Below the pieces are notes generated by a model that searched no databases, was not told the DNA's origin, and worked only from the letters and a program-made list of their open reading frames with translations. A stretch of 10,874 nt of DNA from Clostridia bacterium (GTDB lineage Bacteria; Bacillota_A; Clostridia; Lachnospirales; Lachnospiraceae). Numbering within the stretch: position 1 is the first letter of the stretch; each line of letters opens with the position of its first letter. The position numbers and the translations under genes were made by a program. This document shows positions 1 through 7,876 of the stretch, piece by piece. The stretch spans positions 1 to 10,874 of the forward strand of contig JAAYYM010000719.1 in the NCBI GenBank assembly GCA_012515365.1, written 5' to 3'.

Positions 1-1
1 A

Positions 2-490
2 AAGCTTCATGGACTAGGGGAGAGAGAACGTCTGTTATTGTATATAGCTGCATTACTTGGTGACTGTGGAAAATTCATCAGTCTGGAGGCAAGCGCTGAA
101 GCTGCCTATAGCATCATTATGGCAACGGAAATGATTGGCTTATCCCATGTAGAACGTGAAATTGTGGCAAATATCGTTCGTTATAATAAAGCCGATTTTA
201 GATATTATGAATCCATCAGAAAGGAATCAAATCTTGACAGTGATGCGTATCTGATCATAGCAAAGCTGACCGCGATCTTTCGTACAGCAGACGGTATCTG
301 CCGCAGCCAGCGCAAGAAGGTCATGGAGGTGAAGCCGGTACTTAAGGATCATCTGCTGACCATTGAGATCAAATCAGATGAAGATTTTTCTTTGGAGATG
401 GGATTCTTTGAGCGTAAAACAAGATTTTTTAATGAAGTATTCAGCACAAAGGTAATCATCAAACACAAAAAAAATGCGAATTATTTTTAG
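2..490 (+). CDS. ppx: Ppx/GppA-family exopolyphosphatase, C-terminal HD-like domain (5' end outside window)
   Basis: The reading frame is open from base 2 with no start codon, so this is the last 162 residues of a longer protein; the TTG at 38 lies in mid-domain and is not a start. The segment runs from LGERERLLLYIAALL through IMATEMIGLSHVEREIVANIVRYN to VFSTKVIIKHKK. I recognise this as the helical C-terminal region of Ppx/GppA phosphatases of the kind placed before ppk in Clostridia. Such enzymes remove terminal phosphate from polyphosphate or from (p)ppGpp; which substrate applies cannot be judged without the N-terminal ASKHA domains. The gene ends 42 bases before ppk, so making and degrading polyphosphate are probably encoded together. 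One oddity is that the usual HDCGK motif reads GDCGK (histidine to glycine at bases 59-61). Family assignment is from remembered homologues, not a search. Confidence 0.85.
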   Translation, partial: KLHGLGERERLLLYIAALLGDCGKFISLEASAEAAYSIIMATEMIGLSHVEREIVANIVRYNKADFRYYESIRKESNLDSDAYLIIAKLTAIFRTADGICRSQRKKVMEVKPVLKDHLLTIEIKSDEDFSLEMGFFERKTRFFNEVFSTKVIIKHKKNANYF

Positions 491-506
491 AATCCTGCAT
501 AGGATT
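491..506 (+). other. Small stem-loop between ppx and ppk
   Basis: AATCCT and AGGATT form a perfect 6-bp stem around a GCAT loop, starting directly after the ppx stop codon. There is no T-tract, so it is not an intrinsic terminator. It could protect or process the mRNA between the two genes, or be chance. Confidence 0.35.
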
Positions 507-532
507 GAGCGATAGATGGGGAGGCAAAGAAG

Positions 533-2662
533 ATGGCCGATAAATTTGATTTAAGAAGAAGTGAATATTATTATAATAGAGAATTAAGCTGGATCTTATT
601 TAATAAACGTGTACTTGATGAAGCACGTGATAAAAAAAATCTTTTGTTTGAGCGTCTGAAATTTTTGAGCATTACCGCTTCTAATCTGGATGAATTTTTT
701 ATGATTCGTGTTGCTTCTCTAAAGGATATGGTAAATGCAAATTACAGCAAACGTGATTTGTCCGGTATGACACCGGCCGAGCAGCTGGCAAAGATCAATG
801 AGGAGACGCATGATCTTGTACAACAACAGTATTCGACTTATAACCGATCGTTATTGCCACTGCTTCGCCAAAATCAGATTCAGATCATTACGGAGCATGA
901 ATTGCTGACCCAAAAGCAGGCACATTATGTAGATCAGTATTTTGAGGAAAATGTTTATCCGGTACTAACACCGATGGCTGTTGATTCTTCAAGACCTTTT
1001 CCTTTGATTCGTAATAAAACATTGAATCTTGCTGCATTGTTATCGAAAAAGGGTGAAAAGGAAGAACTTGAATTTGCGACGGTACAGGTACCGGCAGTGC
1101 TTCCAAGAATCATTGCAATTCCGGATGAATCCGGTAACAGGGTGTTGATTCTGCTAGAGGAAATCATAGAGCGTAACATACAGAAACTGTTTCTAAACTA
1201 TCATGTGGTATGTGCACATCCATTCAGAATCATGAGAAATGCGGATCTGACAATTGATGAGGATGAGGCAGCAGATCTTTTGAAAGAGATCGAGAGGCAG
1301 CTTAAGAAGCGTCAATGGGGGGAAGCCATCCGACTTGAGGTGGAGGACCGGATTGACAAGCGGCTGCTTAAAATATTGAAACGAGAGCTTTCTATTAAGG
1401 AAGATGATATTTACAGGATTAACGGACCACTGGATCTGACTTTTTTAATGAAGATGTATGGAATGTCAGGGATGGAACATTTGAAAAATACGCCTTACGT
1501 TCCAAACAGAATTCCACAATTAAGTTCAGAGCAGGATATTTTTGCAAAAATAAGAGAAAAGGACAGACTGCTGCATCATCCGTATCAGACCTTTCAGCCG
1601 ATCATTGATTTTATCAGACAGGCAGCAAAGGACCCGGATGTACTTGCCATCAAGCAGACCTTGTACCGTGTCAGCGGTAACTCACCAATCATTGCCGCAT
1701 TGGCTCAGGCAGCGGAAAATGGAAAACAGGTTTCTGTTTTGGTAGAGCTTAAGGCAAGATTTGATGAGGAAAACAACATCGTGTGGGCGAAGATGCTTGA
1801 AAAAGCAGGCTGCCACGTAATTTATGGATTGGTCGGATTAAAGACACATAGTAAAATAACACTTGTTGTTAGACGCGAAGAAGATGGTATCCGCAGATAT
1901 GTTCATCTTGGAACCGGCAATTATAATGATATCACAGCAAAGCTGTATACGGATCTTGGACTGTTGACCTGCAGCGAAGCAATCGGTGAAGATGCGACAG
2001 CTGTATTCAACATGTTGTCCGGGTATTCAGAGCCTGTATCGTGGAATAAGCTTTCACTGGCACCATTATGGCTTAAGGATAAGTTTATCGCTATGATTGA
2101 GAAGGAACGAGAGAATGCTTTGGCCAAAAAACAGGCACATATCATTGCGAAGATTAATTCACTATGTGACCCGGATATTATAGAGGCACTATATCAGGCT
2201 TCTATGGCAGGTGTAAAGATTGAACTGATCGTGCGTGGAATTTGCTGCCTGCGTGTCGGCATCCCGGGGATCAGTGAGAATATTTCAGTTAGATCAATTG
2301 TAGGTAATTTTTTGGAACATAGTAGAATCTTTTATTTCTACAATGGTGGTAAGGAATCTGTTTACTTAGGCTCTGCTGACTGGATGCCTCGTAATCTGGA
2401 GCGACGAGTGGAAATCCTGTTTCCGATTGAAGAGCCGGACTTAAAACAAGAAGTACTTCATATATTACAGCTGCAATTAAAAGATACATTGAAGGCTCAT
2501 GTATTGACATCAGACGGAGAATATGAAAAAATTGATAAAAGAGGTAAACTTGCGATGAGCTGTCAGGAAGAATTCTGCAAGGAAGCGGTAGAAGCTGCAG
2601 CTGTCACGATAGAAGCCACAAATGGAAGAGTGTTCGTACCTGAAGAACATGTAGAGAGATGA
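533..2662 (+). CDS. ppk: Polyphosphate kinase (PPK1)
   Basis: This enzyme reversibly moves the gamma-phosphate of ATP onto a growing polyphosphate chain. The 709 residues match the usual PPK1 length. The N-terminal domain carries RELSWILFNKRVLDEA and ITASNLDEFFMIRVASLKD (residues about 17-65). The catalytic part contains LKTHSK and RYVHLGTGN; their histidines, H439 and H458, are spaced 19 residues apart, as are H435 and H454 of E. coli PPK, so H439 is the likely phospho-acceptor. QTLYRVSGNSPI, ELKARFDEENN and, near the C-terminus, HSRIFYFYNGG and GSADWMPRNLERRVE are further family blocks. The start is ATG 533, with a GGGGAGG ribosome site 8 bases upstream. About 40 C-terminal residues after the last conserved block look unconserved. 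It lies between ppx and maf in one apparent operon. Confidence 0.98.
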   Translation: MADKFDLRRSEYYYNRELSWILFNKRVLDEARDKKNLLFERLKFLSITASNLDEFFMIRVASLKDMVNANYSKRDLSGMTPAEQLAKINEETHDLVQQQYSTYNRSLLPLLRQNQIQIITEHELLTQKQAHYVDQYFEENVYPVLTPMAVDSSRPFPLIRNKTLNLAALLSKKGEKEELEFATVQVPAVLPRIIAIPDESGNRVLILLEEIIERNIQKLFLNYHVVCAHPFRIMRNADLTIDEDEAADLLKEIERQLKKRQWGEAIRLEVEDRIDKRLLKILKRELSIKEDDIYRINGPLDLTFLMKMYGMSGMEHLKNTPYVPNRIPQLSSEQDIFAKIREKDRLLHHPYQTFQPIIDFIRQAAKDPDVLAIKQTLYRVSGNSPIIAALAQAAENGKQVSVLVELKARFDEENNIVWAKMLEKAGCHVIYGLVGLKTHSKITLVVRREEDGIRRYVHLGTGNYNDITAKLYTDLGLLTCSEAIGEDATAVFNMLSGYSEPVSWNKLSLAPLWLKDKFIAMIEKERENALAKKQAHIIAKINSLCDPDIIEALYQASMAGVKIELIVRGICCLRVGIPGISENISVRSIVGNFLEHSRIFYFYNGGKESVYLGSADWMPRNLERRVEILFPIEEPDLKQEVLHILQLQLKDTLKAHVLTSDGEYEKIDKRGKLAMSCQEEFCKEAVEAAAVTIEATNGRVFVPEEHVER

Positions 2663-2667
2663 ATTCA

Positions 2668-3255
2668 ATGAAGAAAATTATCTTAGCTTCAGCATCCCCC
2701 AGAAGGGGTGATATTTTACGTCAGATTGGTGTATCCTTTGAAGTAGAGATTCCGACACTTACGAGAGAGCATTCTGATGAGGTGATACCAGAGGAGATCG
2801 TTAAGGATCTGGCTCGTCAGAAAGCACAAAGTGTGTCTGAAAATTATGTAGATCGGGATGATGTGCTGATCATAGCCGCTGATACGATTGTCGTCTATAA
2901 TCAGAAAATATTCGGAAAACCTGCGAATGAGGAACAGGCGTATCATATGCTGAAAACACTGCAAGGCAGAGTACATCAGGTTTATACAGGCGTCACACTC
3001 TTATATCAGCTGACTGAGGGATGGCGGATGGACTCATTTAGTGTCGAGACTAAGGTCGAGATGTCACAGATGAATGATTCCGAGATATGGTCATATATTA
3101 ATACAAGGGAGCCAATGGATAAGGCAGGCTCTTATGGAATCCAGGGGGCAGGAAGCCTCTATATCAAAAGAATTGATGGTGAATACAATAATGTAGTCGG
3201 ATTACCGGTAGCTGCCATCAGAGAGCATCTGGTAAAACTGCAATTAAAATTATAA
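2668..3255 (+). CDS. maf: Maf-family nucleoside triphosphate pyrophosphatase
   Basis: Maf proteins hydrolyse nucleoside triphosphates to monophosphate and pyrophosphate, acting on dTTP/UTP or modified nucleotides, and are thought to clean the nucleotide pool. Family signatures are present: ASASPRR at the N-terminus, LARQKAQ, the catalytic-base block IIAADTIV, FGKP, GRVHQVYTGV and EPMDKAGSYGIQG. The overall pattern resembles the Bacillus YhdE type (dTTP/UTP) more than the YceF type, by eye only. Two starts are possible. ATG 2659 overlaps the ppk stop as ATGA and adds three residues (MNS). ATG 2668 gives the usual MKKIILASASPRR start and has AGAGAG 9 bases upstream, so I chose it. Either way translation is probably coupled to ppk. 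The gene is 18 bases ahead of the acidic small protein. Confidence 0.95.
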   Translation: MKKIILASASPRRGDILRQIGVSFEVEIPTLTREHSDEVIPEEIVKDLARQKAQSVSENYVDRDDVLIIAADTIVVYNQKIFGKPANEEQAYHMLKTLQGRVHQVYTGVTLLYQLTEGWRMDSFSVETKVEMSQMNDSEIWSYINTREPMDKAGSYGIQGAGSLYIKRIDGEYNNVVGLPVAAIREHLVKLQLKL

Positions 3256-3273
3256 TGATAGGAGGATGACATT

Positions 3274-3537
3274 ATGCATGAATACGATGACGAGGTATTA
3301 CGCACATTTCTGGCAAATCAGGATCGTTTATTTGATGAACCGGTAGCAGAAACAATCGAAGAAGCAGAAGCATTTTTAGAGGATTGTATGGCAGTCGTTG
3401 TGGATAGTGTTGAGGATGTACTTGCTTATTTTGAAGACACAGGTGCAGATCTTGGTGGAATCGATCCTGCAGACATCGAAGAAATATCAGAAGTATTTCT
3501 GATTTCGGACGGCAGATATTTGATCGTAGAGGGATAA
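3274..3537 (+). CDS. Small, strongly acidic conserved-looking protein of unknown function
   Basis: I do not recognise a function. The 87-residue product has 26 Asp/Glu against three Arg and no Lys. It has no signal peptide or membrane segment and one Cys (C38), so it is predicted cytosolic. It reads as an alpha/beta-like small domain: helix-prone acidic stretches at residues 4-20 and 25-37, a hydrophobic AVVVDSVEDVLAYF block, and a C-terminal ISDGRYLIVEG ending that looks like a beta strand. The start ATG 3274 has a strong GGAGGA 7 bases upstream, which together with the 18-base gap after maf argues for a real, well-translated gene in the same operon. I have the impression of similar proteins in other Lachnospiraceae, but this is memory only. 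Confidence 0.85.
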   Translation: MHEYDDEVLRTFLANQDRLFDEPVAETIEEAEAFLEDCMAVVVDSVEDVLAYFEDTGADLGGIDPADIEEISEVFLISDGRYLIVEG

Positions 3538-3543
3538 AGGATA

Positions 3544-3581
3544 AAGATTATGCGATAGGAGTAATCCTATCGCACAATCTT
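3544..3581. terminator. Perfect inverted repeat between convergent genes, probable bidirectional terminator
   Basis: TGCGATAGGA (3551-3560) and TCCTATCGCA (3565-3574) form a perfect 10-bp stem with a GTAA loop, extended after one mismatch by AAGATT/AATCTT. It lies between the plus-strand operon ending at 3537 and the minus-strand gene ending at 3580, and overlaps that gene's stop codon. No clear T-tract follows on either strand, so termination may be weak or the hairpin may act as an mRNA 3' end. Confidence 0.55.
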
Positions 3582-5217
3582 AAAGAATAAATTTGTGAAT
3601 GATCTCGGCTATGGCGTCGTGATCGTTGTCAGCCAAGGTAATGTAGTCGGCAGCTTCTTTGATCATTGGAATCCCATTTTGCATAGCAACGCCAACACCG
3701 GCTGTTTTGATCATGCTGAGATCATTTTCTTCGTCTCCGGCGGAAATCGTATGATCGATGGGGATTGAAAAATGCTGGCTTAGAAACTCAATTGCTTTTC
3801 CTTTTGAAGCGGCAGGAGAGCCATATTCTAACAACATCGGACTGGAAAAGGTAGAGCTTAAACGATCCTTAGCCCAATCATCAAGAGACGCGCGGAATGC
3901 TTCTAAACGTTGACGAGAGTCAAGACTCATGATGATGATCTTCATTGGTTCTTCTTCAAGCAGAGTGGTGACGTCATCAGCGATCAGATAAGGCATTTTA
4001 ATGTGAGTCAGATAATGTTTGAGTTCGGGTGTTTCTTCTTCACAGATTACGTGAGTTGCGGTATAGGTATGTGCATGCAGCCCTGCTTCATGTGCACGAT
4101 CAAATAGATAACGGACAGCATCCATAGGAATCGGAGCATGAAGAAGTTCTTTTTTAGCACCACAATCATAAATTAATCCACCATTATAAGAGGACACATA
4201 AAATCCGGGACCAAAGAAATGATAATCCTTTGCGACTTGCAATACACTGTTGATCGGGCGTCCGGAAGAGAATACAAGCTTGTGCCCACATAAAATCATA
4301 TCATGAATGGCATCCATAGTAACGGATGTTATTTTTTTATCTGTAGTTAAAAGTGTTCCATCCAGATCTGTAAAGAGAATCTTGGAATGTCTTGCAGTAA
4401 TAGCTTCCAGAATCGTATCCGGCACCTTTAGAGAGCCATAGCCAACAGCAAGATCAGTTTTTGGCTTTGTAGTGCCATGGAAATCCGAACCTCCGGTGAT
4501 CAACAGATCATATTTGATCGCAAGACGTTTCATATCACGTTCTTCGCCCTGATGATAGGTGGTATAGATCCCCTCGATGCCATCCAGACCAGCCTGTTTT
4601 AGTCTGTTTACCAGTTCATCCAGCTTGCTCATACTCATATGATAGAGTGGTGGGTGTGCAAGCACAGCGATTCCGCCTGCTTCATGGATGAGAGCAATGG
4701 CCTGCTCGGGTGTGATTTTTGCACGAGGAACGTAGCAGGGACCATGATCGCCAATGTAGCGTTCAAAGGCAACTTCCATACTCTTGATCTGACCGGTTGC
4801 CACCAGATATTTGGCAAATAATCCACGTGTGATGACTGCATCAGGGTAGACGCGTACCAGCTCTTCCAATGTAATGTTAAGTCCGGCTTCGCGCATCTTT
4901 TGACACATTTTTTCATTACGCTCCATGCGTGTTGTCTGAAATTCCGTAAGTTTATCAGATAATGTCTGATTGTTATAGCAGATATATAACCCCAGAATAT
5001 GAACTTCCTTACCTTCATTTTCAGCAGATAGTTCGATGCCGGGAATGACATCTATGTTTTTACCCTTTGCATAAGTAACAGCCTCTGCGAGACCGGCCAC
5101 AGTATCGTGGTCAGTCAGTGCAAAGGCTGAAAGATTTTTTTCTATTGCGTAGTCGACAAGCTCACTCGGAGAGTAGGAGCCGTCTGATTTGTTTGAATGA
5201 ACATGTAAATCTATCAT
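3580..5217 (-). CDS. PHP-domain phosphoesterase fused to Cof-type HAD phosphatase
   Basis: Two enzyme domains lie in one 545-residue chain. Residues 1 to about 277 are a PHP phosphoesterase of the YciV/RNase AM-like type. Its metal-ligand motifs are DLHVHSNKSDG (H5, H7, D12), LTDHD (D36, H37), GIELS (E62), VHILG (H73), LAHP (H188) and GSDFHG (D245, H247). Residues about 280-545 are a HAD-IIB (Cof) phosphatase: nucleophile motif FTDLDGTLL (D284, D286), SSGRP (317-321), SKGKA (K472) and GDEENDL (D495, D499), with a cap between about 370 and 465. PHP proteins of this type act on nucleoside bisphosphates or short RNA, and Cof proteins on sugar phosphates and cofactors; the true substrates here are unknown. 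All visible catalytic residues are intact in both halves. Its ATG overlaps the ABC-F stop codon (TAATG), so translation is coupled. Confidence 0.93.
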   Translation of the reverse strand: MIDLHVHSNKSDGSYSPSELVDYAIEKNLSAFALTDHDTVAGLAEAVTYAKGKNIDVIPGIELSAENEGKEVHILGLYICYNNQTLSDKLTEFQTTRMERNEKMCQKMREAGLNITLEELVRVYPDAVITRGLFAKYLVATGQIKSMEVAFERYIGDHGPCYVPRAKITPEQAIALIHEAGGIAVLAHPPLYHMSMSKLDELVNRLKQAGLDGIEGIYTTYHQGEERDMKRLAIKYDLLITGGSDFHGTTKPKTDLAVGYGSLKVPDTILEAITARHSKILFTDLDGTLLTTDKKITSVTMDAIHDMILCGHKLVFSSGRPINSVLQVAKDYHFFGPGFYVSSYNGGLIYDCGAKKELLHAPIPMDAVRYLFDRAHEAGLHAHTYTATHVICEEETPELKHYLTHIKMPYLIADDVTTLLEEEPMKIIIMSLDSRQRLEAFRASLDDWAKDRLSSTFSSPMLLEYGSPAASKGKAIEFLSQHFSIPIDHTISAGDEENDLSMIKTAGVGVAMQNGIPMIKEAADYITLADNDHDAIAEIIHKFIL

Positions 5218-6854
5218 TAATTCTCATCTTCCTCTTTTTCAGCGGTATATACAAAACGTTTTCTGGCCATTTCATCACTTTCCAGATATTCGTCATAGGT
5301 CGTGATCTTATCGATCAGATCTCCGGTTGGCATGAGCTCCATGATACGATTTGCAGTTGTCTGTACGAATTGGTGATCATGAGATGCAAATAAAATAACA
5401 CCGTTAAATTTGATCAGTCCGTTATTAAGTGCGGTGATGGACTCCATATCCAAATGGTTTGTCGGCTCATCAAGAATCAGGATATTAGCACCGCTGATCA
5501 TCATTTTAGAAAGCAGACAGCGCACCTTTTCACCACCGGATAACACCTTGACTTTTTTGATGCCGTCTTCACCAGGGAAAAGCATTCTGCCGAGAAAACC
5601 ACGTACATAGGTAACGTCCTTTACAGGAGAGTAGCCGGTCAGCCAGTCAGTAATTGTTTCATCGTTGTCAAACTCAGCAGTCGAATCTTTTGGAAAATAA
5701 GCCTGAGAAGTCGTTACACCCCATTTGAAGCTTCCTTCATCCGGCTCCATTTCACCCATCAGAATTTTAAAAAGTGTCGTTTTTGCTAATTCGTTTCCGC
5801 CAACAAAAGCAACCTTATCTTCGCGATTTAAAATAAAAGATACCTGATTCAGTATTTTGACACCATCAATGGTCTTACTAAGCCCTTCGACACTTAGTAC
5901 TTCATTTCCGATTTCACGGTCAGGACGAAAATCGATATATGGATATTTACGGCTGGATGGCTTAATATCATCCAGTTCAATTTTTTCAAGTGCTTTCTTT
6001 CTGGAGGTAGCCTGCTTGGATTTAGAAGCATTAGCGGAAAATCGAGAAATGAATTCCTGTAATTCCTTGATTTTTTCTTCCTTTTTCTTGTTGGCCTCTT
6101 TCATCTGTTTAACCAACAGCTGGCTTGACTCATACCAGAAGTCATAGTTACCGGCATAAAGCTGGATCTTTCCATAATCAATATCAGCTGTATGTGTGCA
6201 TACTTTATTTAGGAAATAACGGTCATGGGATACAACGATGACTGTATTTTCGAAGTTGATTAAAAACTCTTCTAACCATGCGATTGCATCCAGATCCAAA
6301 TGGTTTGTCGGCTCATCTAAAAGAAGGATGTCAGGATTTCCAAACAAAGCTTTTGCCAATAAGACCTTTACTTTTTCACTACCATTTAAATCAGCCATAG
6401 TTGAGTAGTGAAGGTCTGACTCGATACCAAGACCATTTAGAAGCATGGCAGCATTTGATTCTGCTTCCCATCCATCCATTTCAGCAAATTCTGCTTCAAG
6501 CTCACTGGCACGGATTCCATCTTCATCAGAAAAATCTTCTTTTGCATAAATCGCATCTTTTTCTTTGCTGATCTGATAAAGCTTTTCATTTCCCATGATT
6601 ACTGTATCCATAACAGGATAAGCATCATATTTAAAGTGATCCTGCTCCAAAACGGAGAGTCGCTGTCCGGGAGTGATCACAATGTCACCATTTGTAGTTT
6701 CTAAATCTCCGGATAGAATTTTTAAGAAGGTAGATTTTCCGGCACCGTTTGCACCGATCAAACCATAACAGTTCCCTTCTGTAAATTTAATGTTAACGTC
6801 TTCAAATAACGCCTTTTTTCCAAGTCGTAATGTTACATTATTTGCACTTATCAT
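5217..6854 (-). CDS. ykpA: ABC-F family ribosome-associated ATPase, YkpA/YbiT type
   Basis: This is a soluble protein with two ABC domains and no membrane segments. ABC-F proteins act at the ribosomal E site; the YkpA/YbiT branch is generally housekeeping rather than antibiotic resistance, and its exact role is unclear. Domain 1 has Walker A GANGAGKST (34-42), signature LNGSEK (156-161) and Walker B LLLDEPTNHLD (177-187). The charged linker (about 240-305) contains SRFSANASKSKQATSRKKA, typical of the family. Domain 2 has a degenerate Walker A, GGNELAKTT (352-360), an intact LSGGE (438-442) and LDEPTNHLD (461-469). The odd Walker A and the LNGSEK signature are also features of Bacillus YkpA as I remember it, so they are not decay. 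The start ATG is at 6854, with GAGGG 7 bases before it on the minus strand. It is first in an operon with the PHP-HAD gene. Confidence 0.96.
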   Translation of the reverse strand: MISANNVTLRLGKKALFEDVNIKFTEGNCYGLIGANGAGKSTFLKILSGDLETTNGDIVITPGQRLSVLEQDHFKYDAYPVMDTVIMGNEKLYQISKEKDAIYAKEDFSDEDGIRASELEAEFAEMDGWEAESNAAMLLNGLGIESDLHYSTMADLNGSEKVKVLLAKALFGNPDILLLDEPTNHLDLDAIAWLEEFLINFENTVIVVSHDRYFLNKVCTHTADIDYGKIQLYAGNYDFWYESSQLLVKQMKEANKKKEEKIKELQEFISRFSANASKSKQATSRKKALEKIELDDIKPSSRKYPYIDFRPDREIGNEVLSVEGLSKTIDGVKILNQVSFILNREDKVAFVGGNELAKTTLFKILMGEMEPDEGSFKWGVTTSQAYFPKDSTAEFDNDETITDWLTGYSPVKDVTYVRGFLGRMLFPGEDGIKKVKVLSGGEKVRCLLSKMMISGANILILDEPTNHLDMESITALNNGLIKFNGVILFASHDHQFVQTTANRIMELMPTGDLIDKITTYDEYLESDEMARKRFVYTAEKEEDEN

Positions 6855-6904
6855 GTATAAACCCTCTATTTCTCTATGCTTTACTTATTGTTACACGCTA
6901 CATT

Positions 6905-6933
6905 ATTATACACATCCTGTCACGTAAAGGCAA
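6905..6933 (-). promoter_or_regulatory. Sigma-A-type promoter for the ABC-F/PHP-HAD operon
   Basis: On the minus strand TTGCCT (6933-6928) is followed after exactly 17 bases by a perfect TATAAT (6910-6905). It predicts a start near 6898 and a leader of about 43 bases. The -35 box lies just past the T-tract of the aquaporin terminator, so the two units abut. Confidence 0.65.
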
Positions 6934-6991
6934 GGGGAAAAACTGCCCCATACAGGAGTTGGGTAAGCAACTCTCTATATGGGGCAGTTTT
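6934..6991 (-). terminator. Intrinsic terminator of the aquaporin gene
   Basis: AAAACTGCCCCATA (6939-6952) pairs perfectly over 14 bp with TATGGGGCAGTTTT (6978-6991). An inner GAGTTG/CAACTC helix closes a GGTAAG loop. Read on the minus strand, the hairpin follows the aquaporin stop codon by a few bases and is followed by a TTTTT run, the classic rho-independent arrangement. Confidence 0.88.
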
Positions 6992-6998
6992 GTATTAC

Positions 6999-7745
6999 TT
7001 ATTCTGCGTCTTCTGAAATTACTTCTTCTTTGAGTGCTCTTTTTTTAGGGGCAGCTGTCTTTTTCTGACGTAGCATGTTATAGGCGAATGCAGCAAGTGC
7101 ACCTCCGATTAATGGTGCCAGAATGAATACCCATACCTGAATCAGTGCATCAGATCCGGTTAAAAGTGCAGGACCGAAGCTTCGGGCCGGATTTACACTG
7201 GTGCCGGTAAAAGGAATGCCGAGGATATGTACCAAAGTCAGAGCCAGACCGATGATCAGGCCGGAAATAGAAGAAAATTCAACTTTTGAAGTCACACCGA
7301 TAATGGTGAATACAAATAAAAAGGTTAGAATCACTTCGAGTACAAATGCCTGTGCAAGGGTAGCATTGAGAGCGCTGTAGGATTCAAATCCATTCGCACC
7401 GAGACTTTCGGTAGAGCCAAATAAAAATGCCAGAATTGCAGCTCCGGCGATACCACCGATAAACTGTGCAACCACATATCCGATAAAATCTTTGACGGAT
7501 AGCTTTCCTGATAGGAACATGGCAAGTGACACAGCAGGATTAACATGACATCCGGAGATGTTACCAATCGAGTAGGCCATAGCTACGATGGAAAGACCAA
7601 ATGCAAAAGCGATGGTCAAGGTTGAAAATGCCAATGGAATCGACGTTCCCTCATAAGATAAGAGAGTGTTAATCCCTACTGCGCTTCCGCAACCAAACAA
7701 TACGAGAAAACAAGTGCCTAAAAATTCAGCAATATACTTTTTCAT
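6999..7745 (-). CDS. aqpZ: Aquaporin, AqpZ type (MIP family)
   Basis: This is an inner-membrane water channel of 248 residues with six predicted membrane helices and two half-helices. The two pore motifs are SGCHVNPAV (NPA 69-71) and TSVNPARS (NPA 185-187). The selectivity-filter residues can be placed by analogy with E. coli AqpZ: F49 (in AFAFGLS), H173 (in TLVHILG), T182 and R188, with a constant offset of one residue for the last three. His and Thr at these places point to water rather than glycerol as substrate. The C-terminus is a 25-residue lysine-rich then acidic cytosolic tail. AGGAGG lies 8 bases upstream of the ATG at 7745. The gene stands alone, diverges from the sigma-factor cassette and has its own terminator. 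N-terminal residue C12, near the start of helix 1, is not in a lipobox. Confidence 0.95.
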   Translation of the reverse strand: MKKYIAEFLGTCFLVLFGCGSAVGINTLLSYEGTSIPLAFSTLTIAFAFGLSIVAMAYSIGNISGCHVNPAVSLAMFLSGKLSVKDFIGYVVAQFIGGIAGAAILAFLFGSTESLGANGFESYSALNATLAQAFVLEVILTFLFVFTIIGVTSKVEFSSISGLIIGLALTLVHILGIPFTGTSVNPARSFGPALLTGSDALIQVWVFILAPLIGGALAAFAYNMLRQKKTAAPKKRALKEEVISEDAE

Positions 7746-7776
7746 ATATAATTCCTCCTAATATTATTGTATGATA

Positions 7777-7805
7777 ATTATAGCCTAATTTAACCAAATC
7801 GTAAA
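7777..7805 (-). promoter_or_regulatory. Candidate promoter for the aquaporin gene
   Basis: On the minus strand TTTACG (7805-7800), 17 bases, then a perfect TATAAT (7782-7777). The -35 box matches consensus at four of six positions. The predicted start leaves a leader of about 25 bases that contains the AGGAGG site. Confidence 0.45.
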
Positions 7806-7841
7806 TAAAATTCGAAAAGTTGAAAATTTTTTTGCTTTTTT

Positions 7842-7870
7842 TGAAGTATTATTTAAAATAGAATCGTTAT
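7842..7870 (+). promoter_or_regulatory. Candidate ECF-type promoter ahead of the sigma-factor gene
   Basis: TGAAGT (7842-7847), 17 bases, then CGTTAT (7865-7870) resembles the TGAAAC-N16-CGTA pattern of SigW-class promoters, so it could be an autoregulatory site. A TAGAAT (7859-7864) in the same place could instead be a sigma-A -10, but no good -35 box sits 17 bases upstream. In either case transcription would begin within a few bases of the ATG at 7877. Confidence 0.3.
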
Positions 7871-7876
7871 AGATTT

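Noticed and set aside
4635..5051. A 138-residue open frame on the minus strand within the PHP-HAD gene
   Set aside because: It lies wholly inside the PHP coding sequence in another frame of the same strand, has no family resemblance and no ribosome site.
5217..6854. ABC-F antibiotic-resistance determinant, or decayed second ATPase site
   Set aside because: The sequence follows the housekeeping YkpA type, and the unusual second Walker A is a trait of that group rather than damage.
7820..7864. Sigma-A promoter TTGAAA...TATTAT or TTGAAG...TAGAAT before the sigma gene
   Set aside because: Spacers are 21 and 12 bases, outside the usual 16-18, so neither pair is convincing.
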